This document shows, one piece after another, positions 31,201 through 40,228 of a stretch of 64,000 nt of DNA. This stretch comes from Tranzscheliella williamsii (Eukaryota > Basidiomycota > Ustilaginomycetes > Ustilaginales > Ustilaginaceae): contig JALBYF010000038.1 in the NCBI GenBank assembly GCA_023212725.1, forward strand, positions 1 to 64,000, in the 5' to 3' direction. The notes below the pieces were generated by a model. The model ran no database searches, had not been told where the DNA came from, and saw only the letters and a program-made list of their open reading frames with translations. Position 1 is the first letter of the stretch, and each line of letters starts with the position of its first letter. The translations under genes were made by a program, and so were the position numbers.

Positions 31201-31305
31201 CGGTACGAGGCGACGGCGCATCGGCCAGGTCCATTGACGGGCACGTCGTCGCAAAGAAAGAAGGAGCCTCCTGCCATGCCTGGGACGAGCGTCGCTGCAT
31301 CGTAG
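28279..31305 (+). CDS. SPC98: gamma-tubulin complex component 3 (Spc98/Alp6 family)
   Basis: A 1008-residue single-exon protein. The frame opens at a GTG (28258), but the first ATG, in good context (CACCATG), is at 28279. The Spc97/Spc98 domain covers about residues 270-960. Its start shows LLRDVIFILQGINGNHVGF, RLAELGQLYRRV and GLIMQSLCHFISKELTGFYR; the core has DPFICNFTSRLLDEVS, LSLWIYEGELQDPFQEFFV and STGKSLNFIRQSCGD. These fit GCP3 better than GCP2. With GCP2 and gamma-tubulin it forms the small complex that nucleates microtubules at the spindle pole body. The first 240 residues are charged and low-complexity; the C-terminal 60 are Ser/Thr/Pro-rich. Confidence 0.9.
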   Translation: MSSSRPSSSRQQASAPPVDDAEQEREIVQEMYRLLGNLTRSIVPATRKKREEDKEERKARKELKDTLDDMGYDIIELKAESSSRRLDKDRVVDLIRRKISRLATDGGYESTARFSNCLSKLTNAPRENRLRNLHGVLELFEALAYTAGEPGATPAPIPQAASRATDRLVSRSTRYSDTLAETPASTFTTAESRRSAPASASLLRSSRPPPLPASEPALPPLPEKTGEETKVETEKQQTIFANNLAEDGKPLTKAQLLEKFRDRLGKKEVAEKELLRDVIFILQGINGNHVGFEEEFEFGGTDSAGVVEAATGPSKVIRVVFKEEPSRFISAPTKRIIHRLAELGQLYRRVSSFSHQKASMPTSGLIMQSLCHFISKELTGFYRLIASLEAQMKTSEASNDDLTSAGESQSEMPPAATSYVTLKRLALWTEEMTLRFRLMSTIIESCQDAHGGSLVSLIHSYTFNGDPFICNFTSRLLDEVSMPFFHALSLWIYEGELQDPFQEFFVELNEDPRNHAQRSFNNGGIEMDQPSFADLDGDAASLWQNKFLFRREMLPSFLQESFGRKIFSTGKSLNFIRQSCGDGDWVATRHKLGGANAELRYTDMAGLESTIEKAFNSASKRLLDIFLDDFKLLGHLRALKDYLMLSRGDFVDLLMASLGNSLNRPANSLFRHNLTASLETAVRGSNAQFDDPDILRRLDARILEFSTGDTGWDTFTLEYKVDSPVNTVLDTQAMIGYQTIFTHLWKIKRVELALNASWLRLHETGSSLRQIRRAEPVLAELGRETQRCMLMLAEMIHFIRQMQGFAQLEVIEYSWDDLLNFFSRRQGDLDELIQSHRAYLNALIGKVLLRGGKRGSQDYLAGELRSQFDTILAFTLAADDLAHHATRELARHDMERGIQPSLSERGARSRTTSTTAPSSISLAPADPTVLLKITKRLGEACHSFQDRMTLIVTALEKHTNLTVRDLAVRLNFNARYEATAHRPGPLTGTSSQRKKEPPAMPGTSVAAS

Positions 31306-32516
31306 ATGAGATGTGACGCGATCTCCAGCTCACCACGTAACGGTGAATCGATGCCACAGACCGGCCCATTCTGCGTTTGGCTTCTCTCAGGTCTCCCAGC
31401 AACATGCTCCAAGACCATACCGTCGGCAATCTCACCACGCCTTACTATACTATTCGTTGTCAGCCAGTTCAAGGCAATACGGGGTTGCAACTCGCGGTTG
31501 AAAGGGAATACGCCAGGGCTTGGAAGTAGCGTATCCGAAAGGCTGCCCAGCTTCTTGCGTCAAAACCGACGAACCGTGAGAAACACCCTGCCGACCAGTT
31601 ATGGGTTCTCAGCCAAGTGCGAGCGATTTGTAGTTGCGTGACAGTCGGTAAGAGCTGAGCGCCGCCTGCAAGGGAACCGACAGTCGACGCATCGGCTGAG
31701 GTGGAGATGGGAGGCACTCACTAGCTATTTCCAATTAGACTACTATACACATACAACCTTAGTTTACTTGCCTATCCGCGCACATAATATCTATAGTATT
31801 CATGAATATAGGTAAAAGGTTCAATTCAATTGATCCCAGCACACGCACACACTTACACGCACGCACACACACACACAGCACACGCGCACGCACGCAGTCT
31901 GTGAGTTCCCACTGGACGCCGCTCACTCGACGCTTGCTACGGGACGCTGTGGTTAATTGACGCCTGACGCCGGATGCTTGGACGCTTCTGACGTTTCCCG
32001 CTCGCCATTTGCTTTCCCCCAAGCACCAACGGACATTTGATACGAAAGGATTAGGGCAGCCTGCTTTACACCTTCTCGCCCCTCCCCTTCTCCCTCCTTC
32101 TCCTTCTCACTAACCTCCTGCAATTCAAGCCCGCACACCTACGCGCCTGCGTTGCACATCCGACTTGCAACCCAGCTGCTCCGTCGGTGCCTGCGAACAC
32201 GTGCTCAGCGAAGCAGCCTCAAAAGAAGACGCAGAATCGCTTAGCTCGCCCAACGGCAGGTCACCATTAGTGACGGTGTTACCAACGCTTTTCCGGTACC
32301 ATCGCTACCGGCCAATCATTCTCACCGCAGTTATTTGCCATCGCAAATATACGCCGGCTTCGCCTCGTGATCCTCTGTCAAATCGGCCTTTTCAGAGCGG
32401 TTCCATCAGCATTCCCGTTTAAGGTCCGACTGGTGTGGGGTAGTGCGAGCAACCTGTTCTACATTTTCCCATCGCGCTCGTACTTGTTCTGTTCGCGTTA
32501 GGACCACAACATCACC
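31306..32516. other. intergenic region GCP3 to RasGAP
   Basis: About 1.2 kb. It carries the GCP3 3' flank, a CA-rich microsatellite (31837-31898) and the RasGAP promoter and leader. No coding frame is supported. Confidence 0.6.
31837..31898. repeat. CA-rich microsatellite
   Basis: About 60 bp of imperfect CA/CG dinucleotide repeats, including a pure run of six to seven CA units. It lies some 620 bp upstream of the RasGAP start codon and could vary in length between strains. Confidence 0.85.
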
Positions 32517-34931
32517 ATGGCTGCGTTGCAACAAGTAGGCGGCGGCGGCGGTGGCGGGTACAGCCCCATGGGAGGCTCTCCCGTCTCGCCGCAGGGCGAA
32601 GGCAGCGGAAGCCGCGATCGCAACAACATGGTCAACAAGCGGCTCACAGCTGCCAGTCTTAGCAATCGCAATACCAACCGATACTCTGTCACCGCTCTCT
32701 ACTCGATGGCCGCCGAGCAGGATGTCGAAGTCGAGGATGACCTCGCTCGCGCCCAAAAGCGCCTTCGCGAACTCAAGGGCCGCATCTCTGCACAGTCGAA
32801 GAAGAATTTCGTTCTGGAACGAGACGTACGCTATCTAGACAGCCGTATCGCTCTTCTCATCGCCAACAGGATGGCCCTCGACGAGCAAAGCGAGGTAGCT
32901 TCCACACTCGAGGAGATGGATCCCATGGTCGGCTCGGCTCTCGACGATCGCAAGACACAACAGTATGGCAATCTCTTCTTCTTGCTTCAGTCCGAGCCCA
33001 GACATATTGCTGCACTCTGTCGATTGGTCAGCTTGGCCGAGATCGATACGCTCCTGCAGACCGTCATGTTTACGCTCTACGGAAACCAGTATGAGAGTCG
33101 CGAAGAGCATCTCCTCCTCACCATGTTCCAGTCCGTTCTGTCCGCACAGTTCGAGACGGCAACCGAATTCGGTTCCTTGCTACGAGCCAATACGCCTGTT
33201 TCTCGTATGATGACCACCTACACCCGTCGTGGGCCCGGTCAGTCCTATCTCAAGAGCGTCCTAGCCGAGCGCATCAACAGCCTCATCGAGCACAAGGACC
33301 TCAACCTCGAAGTCAACCCGCTCAAGGTATACGAGCAGATGATCAACCAGATCGAAGAGGACACCGGCAGCCTACCGCCAAATCTACCCCGCGGTGTCCC
33401 TGCAGAAGTGGCGGCAGAAAACGCTGATGTCCAGGCCATTATCGCTCCCCGGCTGACCATGCTCATGGAGATTGCCAACAGCTTTTTGCTGACCATCATC
33501 AATTCCATTGACGAGGTACCTTATGGAATCCGATGGATCTGCAAGCAGATCCGCAGTTTGACCAAGCGCAAGTATCCCGATGCCACCGAGTTCGCCATCT
33601 GCTCTCTCATCGGCGGCTTCTTTTTCCTCCGTTTCATCAACCCTGCTATCGTGACACCTCAGGCCTATATGCTCGTCGATGGGCCACCCGCGAAGCATCC
33701 CCGAAGAACTCTGACCCTCATCGCCAAGATGCTTCAGAACCTCGCCAACAAACCTTCCTATGCGAAGGAGCAGTACATGATGTCGCTTAATCCCTTTGTC
33801 GAGAACAACAAGACCCGTATGAATGCCTTCCTGAACGCGCTTTGCGACGTCGGCGATTTCTACGAGACTCTCGAGATGGATCAATACATGGCCCTGTCCA
33901 AGAAAGACCTACAGATTCAAATCACCCTGAACGAACTGTACAACACGCATTCCTTGGTCGCCCAGCATCTTGACATCCTGGCCCCCAACGACAAGCATCA
34001 CCTCCGCATACTTATTGACGAGCTTGGCGGTTCGCCAGGTCAGGTTCCTCGAAAGGAGAACAGAACCCTTGACCTGGCCCTGTTTTCTCGATGGGAGACT
34101 CCTATTCAGGACCTTACAACGGCGTTCATGTCTGAGAACAATGTCACCCAAAACGACATTCTCTATATGGAAACCAAGTCCATCTTTGTCCAGCTACTCC
34201 GTTCGATCCCGACTCTGGCGGAGAAGCGTCCCATCAACTTGCCACAGATTGCCGAGCGCGCCGCTACCACGAAAGACGCGACGCTTGTACGCAAGGGTAT
34301 CAAGGTCAAGGAGATGCTCAGGGAGCTGGAGGAGCTCAAGGTAGTTGATCGGAGGGATGGATACAGCCTGATGACAGATGAGGTGGCCTCGGAGCTGACG
34401 CATCTCGGAAACATGCGCGAGAAGGTGATGCAAGAGATGCGCAGCCTCGATGCGGTATACAAGACGATCTGCGAGCACAACAACTACATGCGCAGCCAGC
34501 TCGATACCTACAAGAGCTATCTGCAAAACGTACGCATGACGAGCGGAAGTGCCAAGGACAAGAGCGGCGGCGGTGTCGGCGTTATCTCGGTCGGCGGCAA
34601 GGAAAAGAAGACGCCCAAGACGCAAGCTCTGGGGCCGTACCGCTTTACGCATGCCCAGATGGAGAAAGATGGGATTATTGTCGAGAGCAACGTGCCAGAG
34701 AACCGGCGGGCCAACATCTTCTTCAACATCACCTCGCCCTCGCCTGGCACCTTTATCATTGCGCTCCACTACAAGGGCCGCGAAAAGGCGATCCTGGAGA
34801 TGGATCTGAAGCTCGACGACCTGCTCGAGAAGCAGAAGGACGACGTCCAGCTGCTCGACCTCGAGTACGTCCAGCTCAACGTCTCCAAGATCCTCCAGCT
34901 GCTCAACAAGACGTTCACCAAGCGCCGCTGA
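32517..34931 (+). CDS. GAP1: Ras GTPase-activating protein with RasGAP C-terminal domain
   Basis: An 804-residue single-exon protein; the ATG at 32517 is in good context (CACCATGG). After a Gly/Ser-rich start, a coiled coil covers about 70-115 (LARAQKRLRELKGRISAQSK). The RasGAP domain (about 140-480) has a candidate arginine finger in LLRANTPVSRMM (about 220) and the family signature FLRFINPAIVTP (about 370). A RasGAP_C domain (about 570-760) ends the protein. This layout matches fission yeast Gap1/Sar1 and the C-terminal half of IQGAPs. Because the arginine finger is present, unlike in IQGAPs, it should be an active down-regulator of Ras. The last 370 bases are markedly GC-rich. The gene is convergent with SWC4 (286 bp between stops). 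Confidence 0.9.
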   Translation: MAALQQVGGGGGGGYSPMGGSPVSPQGEGSGSRDRNNMVNKRLTAASLSNRNTNRYSVTALYSMAAEQDVEVEDDLARAQKRLRELKGRISAQSKKNFVLERDVRYLDSRIALLIANRMALDEQSEVASTLEEMDPMVGSALDDRKTQQYGNLFFLLQSEPRHIAALCRLVSLAEIDTLLQTVMFTLYGNQYESREEHLLLTMFQSVLSAQFETATEFGSLLRANTPVSRMMTTYTRRGPGQSYLKSVLAERINSLIEHKDLNLEVNPLKVYEQMINQIEEDTGSLPPNLPRGVPAEVAAENADVQAIIAPRLTMLMEIANSFLLTIINSIDEVPYGIRWICKQIRSLTKRKYPDATEFAICSLIGGFFFLRFINPAIVTPQAYMLVDGPPAKHPRRTLTLIAKMLQNLANKPSYAKEQYMMSLNPFVENNKTRMNAFLNALCDVGDFYETLEMDQYMALSKKDLQIQITLNELYNTHSLVAQHLDILAPNDKHHLRILIDELGGSPGQVPRKENRTLDLALFSRWETPIQDLTTAFMSENNVTQNDILYMETKSIFVQLLRSIPTLAEKRPINLPQIAERAATTKDATLVRKGIKVKEMLRELEELKVVDRRDGYSLMTDEVASELTHLGNMREKVMQEMRSLDAVYKTICEHNNYMRSQLDTYKSYLQNVRMTSGSAKDKSGGGVGVISVGGKEKKTPKTQALGPYRFTHAQMEKDGIIVESNVPENRRANIFFNITSPSPGTFIIALHYKGREKAILEMDLKLDDLLEKQKDDVQLLDLEYVQLNVSKILQLLNKTFTKRR

Positions 34932-35217
34932 GCGCGTGCCGGCGCGCGCCAGCGCTCCCCCTCCTGCGATACCCGTTGTGTGATTCCCGGCTCCTCTATT
35001 GGCCTGCGCGCCGCGTGACCCCGTCGGCGTGCCAGTTGTCCGAATGTACCCTCAGTGCACCAGCGTGAACTTGTAGACGTAGCGGCCTGCGCTTGTCTTG
35101 CGTGCAGGGGTTTGTGGGTGTGGGATCTGGCGGCGGGGTGCGGGCAGACGCGGTAGCACGTTCATCTGGGTCGAAGAAGGGGTAGTGTACAGCGGCATGG
35201 GTGGGAGGGGGCATGGG

Positions 35218-36942
35218 CTATTCCTCGGCCTTGATCTGAGGTGTTTGGGGGGTAGCGGGGATGTCGGTGGGTGGGTCGTCGGGGGGTGCGGAGGCGGGGT
35301 CGACGGGGTGGTGTGTGGCGCGGATGCGGAGCTTTGCGATGCGGAGCTCGTGGTGTACGCGGTCGAGCTGTTTCTTGAGCTCGAGGCTGGTGGTGACGGC
35401 GCCGAGGAGGTTTTCCCACTTCTCGACGTTGCGCGCTGTGGGGAAGACGAGCCGGGGGCCTATGGGCGGGCGGAACTCGGCGAGCGTCTGCGCGGTCCGT
35501 GGCGCCAGGTTGGGCCGTGGCGCGAGCATGCGCGCCGAGCGCAGGTAGACGCCATGCCCCGTCGCCGCATTCGCATTCGGCGCCACCGGCGGCACACTCG
35601 ACGCCGTCCCCACAAGATGCGCATACGGCGGCCGCGTAGCCCCCCCCGCCCCCGACCCTTCCCCGCCCCCAGACGCAAACCGCACCATGCACTGCATCTC
35701 ATCAAACTGCGCCTGCCGCAGCTCCGCCCGCTGCTTCGTCGTCATGCCCGCCGAAGGCCGCGTCGCCGCCAACGCAGCAGTGGCTGGCGGCGTATCCTCA
35801 GCGCCCGGCGTCGCCGAATCGTCCAACGGCTGCAACTTTCGTTTCTTGCTACTACCCGCTCGACCCTTGCTCGTGTTTTCTTCCTCCATCCCTAGCAGGC
35901 TGGCTATCCCGGACCCCGCTGCAGCGACAGCGTGGGGGTTCGAGCTGGGCAGAGACTCCCAGCCCCCCAAAAGTCGCAGCAGCTCTTCCCGCTCAGAGGC
36001 ATACTTGGCCTCGTTCTGCTCAATCCTTCTGATCTCTACGTACAGCGCCTCTTCCTCCGCCAGCTGCTCCGGTGTTCGGGTGTACAGCCGCGCCAACGCC
36101 TTCTTCCGTTCTACCTCCCGCTGCTTATCAAATGCATAGGTGCTGAGGAGCATCTGGCGAGACTCGAGGTCGTCGGTAGAGATACGGGAGCGGATCAACC
36201 TGCGACAGATTGCGTAGTACCTAGCTTTGATGTCTTCCATACTTCGCTCCTTTACTGGCAAAGGGTTGGTTGCTGGGTTCCCAGTGTACGAGGACTGAGC
36301 AGACGCCCAGTCGTACCGGTCATGGATGATTACAAAGCGAAGATCGTAGGTGGCACAAAGATCCATCATGTAGTCGGTCTCCTCTTTGGTCCAATCCTCG
36401 TCTCGGAGATACTGTATGTATTCGTCGTTCGAATAGCTGTAGCCTCCTGTCGAGGTGTTGAAGTCCGCAAACTTGTAGTCTGTCTCTACCTGAACATCCT
36501 TACCGTCATCGGCGGGCGCCTTCGCAGGAGCCCAGTGGTGTAGGATCAGGCCTTTGCAATGGTCCGCGTCGTGGATCTCTGTGTCTTCCCGAGCAGGATT
36601 CATGAAGGCGGTCCATCGCCATTGTTTGACTTGTTCCTTCCGCCGCTTAAATTTAGGCTTGAAGAATGCTCCTGCCCCAGCAGCGGGCTTGCCATCCATA
36701 CCCAGACCTTGCGTCATGGCCAAAGTCGGAGCATTGTCGCCGAGAAGCGCGAATAGCTCACGCGTTATCCCATCGTACTTTGGCTTCTGTCTCTGAGATG
36801 AAGCCGAGGAAGGATGCGGGTTACTGTTGTGGGATGCTTTACGCTGCCGTGACGAGGAGCCCGAAGGGTGCGAAGACGATGATGGCTTCGAGCTAGAGCG
36901 GTCGGGGAGGGACAATATGTCCCTGACATCGTTTGACGTCAT
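35218..36942 (-). CDS. SWC4: SWR1/NuA4 complex subunit SWC4 (DMAP1)
   Basis: A 574-residue single-exon protein starting MTSNDVRDILSLP. The conserved DMAP1/SANT-like region covers about 100-265, with KQWRWTAFMNPAREDTEIH, YSNDEYIQYLRDEDWTKEET and MMDLCATYDLRFVIIHDRYD, then MEDIKARYYAICRRL. Swc4 is shared by the SWR1 H2A.Z exchanger and the NuA4 acetyltransferase, where it binds DNA and histone tails. The C-terminal half is Ala/Pro-rich and then charged; its coding DNA (35218-35900) is very GC-rich compared with the 5' half. The start codon is 439 bp from that of SIN1 in a divergent arrangement, so a shared promoter is likely. Confidence 0.92.
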   Translation of the reverse strand: MTSNDVRDILSLPDRSSSKPSSSSHPSGSSSRQRKASHNSNPHPSSASSQRQKPKYDGITRELFALLGDNAPTLAMTQGLGMDGKPAAGAGAFFKPKFKRRKEQVKQWRWTAFMNPAREDTEIHDADHCKGLILHHWAPAKAPADDGKDVQVETDYKFADFNTSTGGYSYSNDEYIQYLRDEDWTKEETDYMMDLCATYDLRFVIIHDRYDWASAQSSYTGNPATNPLPVKERSMEDIKARYYAICRRLIRSRISTDDLESRQMLLSTYAFDKQREVERKKALARLYTRTPEQLAEEEALYVEIRRIEQNEAKYASEREELLRLLGGWESLPSSNPHAVAAAGSGIASLLGMEEENTSKGRAGSSKKRKLQPLDDSATPGAEDTPPATAALAATRPSAGMTTKQRAELRQAQFDEMQCMVRFASGGGEGSGAGGATRPPYAHLVGTASSVPPVAPNANAATGHGVYLRSARMLAPRPNLAPRTAQTLAEFRPPIGPRLVFPTARNVEKWENLLGAVTTSLELKKQLDRVHHELRIAKLRIRATHHPVDPASAPPDDPPTDIPATPQTPQIKAEE

Positions 36943-37381
36943 GACGGCGCAAGAAGTGACCGCTACAGCTGAATTCGATCAGATGGATGTGCAACGTCAC
37001 TGCCGTGTGCGCAAGTCTTGCGGACGTGAAATGGAGGTCGACGGTGGGAAGGAGGAGGCTGGTTCATCGAGCCTCGAAGTGAATGGATCCTGGAGCGGAA
37101 GTCGGGTTAGGATTCTTTCTGCTTTCGGCCGAGTATCTTCCGCATGTTCTGGATAAGTGCGCTTTCCATTCAGGGTCCAAGCGTCCAAGGACTGCAAGGG
37201 CTTGACCCAATGAGTACTACCACCACCACACCGCCACGATCGATACGCAACCTACTTTGCGTTCTTACGGCCCAGTCGGGCAACGGCACCGCTTGTTGAG
37301 CTGCCACAAAGTGCTTGGCAGTCCGCCTCTGACAGGGGCTGCAAACAAGGCAGCCAGGAATGCCTCACACCCTCAGACAGG
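36943..37381. promoter_or_regulatory. likely bidirectional promoter, SWC4 / SIN1
   Basis: These 439 bp are all that separates the two divergent start codons, so both promoters and 5' leaders must fit here. I could assign no specific factor site. Confidence 0.6.
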
Positions 37382-40228
37382 ATGTCCCTGATTGTAGACC
37401 CGGACTATATTATTCAGTCGCTGCGCCTTGCGTACCTCCGTAGGATTGACGACCACTATGGCCCGAGCATTATCACCTTCCCTGCTGTCAATGCCTCCGC
37501 AAAAGCGAGTGACACCGTTCATGAGGACGGAGACGCAGAGCCGGCGTCTTCGTTCCAACCTAGGGCTTCTCCTTCGCTGGCAAGTCAATATGATCGTGCG
37601 GCATCTCAGTACAGTCCATACGGGCCTGACACGCACGTAGCTATTGCCGGCCTGTCAGATGCGCGAGTCAATCCGGAACTCTCAACCGTCTATTCGCCAA
37701 TCCCCATGGTGGGTGACTCGGGCCCATTCGGCGGCTATGACACAAAAGCCGCGAGGACCGCGGCTGCAAGTGGCGGAGGGGATCAAGCTCACAAAGTTGG
37801 CGGGCATGCCAGTAGCCTCAAATACGCTCAAACGATATATGGTCCAGGAAAAAGCGGTGCTCTCGGTATGAGGGTTAGTGGACGCAGGGCCAGCAAAAGG
37901 GTCAACATCGGCGGCAGGTCTGCTGCACCAACCCTTTCAGGCGATACCAGCGCCGGTCATGACAAAGAAGCTTCCGAAAAGAAGCCAGCGGATGGAGTTG
38001 TCCGCACGCAACTGCCGCCGCCACCTGTCACCATTACAAGCTCCGTTGATGATGGTCCGCAATCCCGTAAGGATCCGCCTACGCCTGATAGCAGAGCTTC
38101 AAGCACAGAAGCGTCGTTAGGTAATCGTCCCGAAACCTCAAAAGCCGTAGTTGATCCAGAACAGTCTGTGGGTGAACAGTTTTCATCCGCATCCGCAACT
38201 GCATCGGGCGAAGCACGAGGCTCGAAACTTTCTCCCAGCGATCAAACTGTGCTCAGCCCGTCCTCCGCCTCGCCGTTCTCACCAGAACAACCCACTCCCG
38301 AGCAAGGCCCAACGTACGCAGAAAGCTCGACGGAGTCTAACACTGCGATGTCTAGCATAGGTTCTGTAGCCTCTCTGCAAGGCGGTAGCCTCGAACTACC
38401 AACCATCAATGCTGCCATTACGGGCGAGAACAATTCGCCGCAGACCGTGCCCAAGCAAGGACTGGATCAGGTCCTCACAGCTAGAAGCTCGTCAGCAAGC
38501 GCTTTCCAGGGCAGATTGCCAGACGGTCCAATCCATCCGCCTACTCTCATCGTCTCAGGCACAGAGGATAGTGATGAAGCAAGTGCACCCGAGACCCCAA
38601 TACGAAGAGAGCAAAAAAGTAGGAAGATGGTCACGAAGGAACGAGATGAGTTGCGAAGCTCACATCTGCGATCCCAGGCTGATTACTTTGCCAATATCAA
38701 AGCTAGCCGCAGCGAGGTGGTTACAAGGCATGCAAATCGGGCCCAGACCTCTGCCCTCAGCGCACTACTGCAAAAACAAGACTCGGGCCCTGAGAATCCC
38801 TTCGCCGCTCTCTACGCCGGTATTGCCGGACGTGCGGTGAGCGCGCCAAGTATGACAATCGATCTCTACTACCCTTGGGCGAACTCACAGCAAGCACCTC
38901 CAGCGTCTCCACCCGCGAGCGGTGCGATTTCAGTGGATGCACGCACCAGGAGTATGAAGCTGAACGTTCGGAAGGACGCTACGATGGAAGAGGTGATAGG
39001 TTACGGCCTGTATTGTTATCATGAGGAGCGGTGGAAGCCAGATCTTGAGCATCTGGGCAAGACAATGTCGGACGAGGAGAGAGAAGCAAGAATGACGACC
39101 GTCGGTTGGACGCTCATGATTGTCGAGGACGGCGAAGTGGACGACGATTTCCCAGCCATCGATCAAAGCCTAATTCTAGGCAAGTTTGGCGGCGACGAGT
39201 TTGCCATTTGCGAGGCTACTCCGAATCAGATCAAGCAGCATCGAGATGCATACACCAACATCGCACGACGGACGATTCGCACTGCAAACGTTTCCAAAAC
39301 GCCTAAGAGATCCACCAGCGGAGATGCTGTCAGCACACCAAATCCAGGAGGAGCACCTGCGAATACCGCCGGGGGTGGCGCAGTGCTCAACAATCCCGGC
39401 CTGGCAGCACGACTAGGCATCCCGGGCGCCGGCAATCAGATAACAGCCGGTTCTTTGATAAGCGTTCAAGGCACGCCGATCTTTGCTTCCGGAGTGCTTT
39501 CAAAAAGTGCATTGGGCTCGTCCGCACAGTCGATCTTTCTTAGGGTTCTTGTCACGCCCAATTCCGAGGTTCGGTACAAGACGACCTTACAGGTGCCCTC
39601 GGATATGTACCTGGCTGATGTTTTGGAGCTGATCTGCCGGAAACGGCATCTGTCCAACGTCGACGAGTGGGCTCTCATCGTGCCGGACAAAAGTATCGTA
39701 GTGCCACTAGACCGCACAGTAGAGTCACTGCAAGGAAACCACGACTTGACGTTGGTGCGCCGATCCAGCTTAGGTGCCTTGGGCGGAGCTGGCGTCCTAA
39801 GCAGCTCATCAACGAACCCGAACGCATCAATTTTCAAGAGGTACTCGACCCCGTCAGAAAAAGGCGCTGGTGGCAGTCAACCGAAGTATACGAAAGCGCT
39901 GGATATTGCATCTGCCTACAAAACCTATACCGTCTATCGAAAATCACCCATGTTCAGTGGAAGGAACAACGAACGGAGCCTTACGCTCGACGGCGGTTGG
40001 CTCCACATCATGCCGACAGACATGAAGACATTCGGCAAGGCTGCCTCTTTTCACATATCGAGCGTTGTTGCCTGCAAGTTATCCAGCAAGCTGGTGAACG
40101 GATTCAAGCTGGTGATTTGGCGGGAAAGCCCACGGGACACGAAGAGATACGACTTCGAGGCTGACTCGCCCAGACTGGCCGCCGAGATCGTCCGGGAGAT
40201 CAACCAGTTGCGCGCGCAAAACTCTTGA
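37382..40228 (+). CDS. AVO1: TORC2 subunit SIN1/AVO1
   Basis: A 948-residue single-exon protein. The N-terminus MSLIVDPDYIIQSLRLAYLR is typical of fungal Sin1. About 450 low-complexity Ser/Pro residues follow. The CRIM domain (about 490-625) has DLYYPWANS and the acidic EDGEVDDDFPAIDQ, which contacts AGC-kinase substrates. A Ras-binding-like ubiquitin fold (about 715-800) has FLRVLVTPNSEVRYKTTLQV. A PH domain (about 840-945) has YKTYTVYRKSPMF and ends in EIVREINQLRAQNS. In TORC2, Sin1 recruits substrates such as Ypk1/Akt and binds the plasma membrane, supporting actin polarity and sphingolipid synthesis. It shares a divergent promoter with SWC4. Confidence 0.95.
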   Translation: MSLIVDPDYIIQSLRLAYLRRIDDHYGPSIITFPAVNASAKASDTVHEDGDAEPASSFQPRASPSLASQYDRAASQYSPYGPDTHVAIAGLSDARVNPELSTVYSPIPMVGDSGPFGGYDTKAARTAAASGGGDQAHKVGGHASSLKYAQTIYGPGKSGALGMRVSGRRASKRVNIGGRSAAPTLSGDTSAGHDKEASEKKPADGVVRTQLPPPPVTITSSVDDGPQSRKDPPTPDSRASSTEASLGNRPETSKAVVDPEQSVGEQFSSASATASGEARGSKLSPSDQTVLSPSSASPFSPEQPTPEQGPTYAESSTESNTAMSSIGSVASLQGGSLELPTINAAITGENNSPQTVPKQGLDQVLTARSSSASAFQGRLPDGPIHPPTLIVSGTEDSDEASAPETPIRREQKSRKMVTKERDELRSSHLRSQADYFANIKASRSEVVTRHANRAQTSALSALLQKQDSGPENPFAALYAGIAGRAVSAPSMTIDLYYPWANSQQAPPASPPASGAISVDARTRSMKLNVRKDATMEEVIGYGLYCYHEERWKPDLEHLGKTMSDEEREARMTTVGWTLMIVEDGEVDDDFPAIDQSLILGKFGGDEFAICEATPNQIKQHRDAYTNIARRTIRTANVSKTPKRSTSGDAVSTPNPGGAPANTAGGGAVLNNPGLAARLGIPGAGNQITAGSLISVQGTPIFASGVLSKSALGSSAQSIFLRVLVTPNSEVRYKTTLQVPSDMYLADVLELICRKRHLSNVDEWALIVPDKSIVVPLDRTVESLQGNHDLTLVRRSSLGALGGAGVLSSSSTNPNASIFKRYSTPSEKGAGGSQPKYTKALDIASAYKTYTVYRKSPMFSGRNNERSLTLDGGWLHIMPTDMKTFGKAASFHISSVVACKLSSKLVNGFKLVIWRESPRDTKRYDFEADSPRLAAEIVREINQLRAQNS

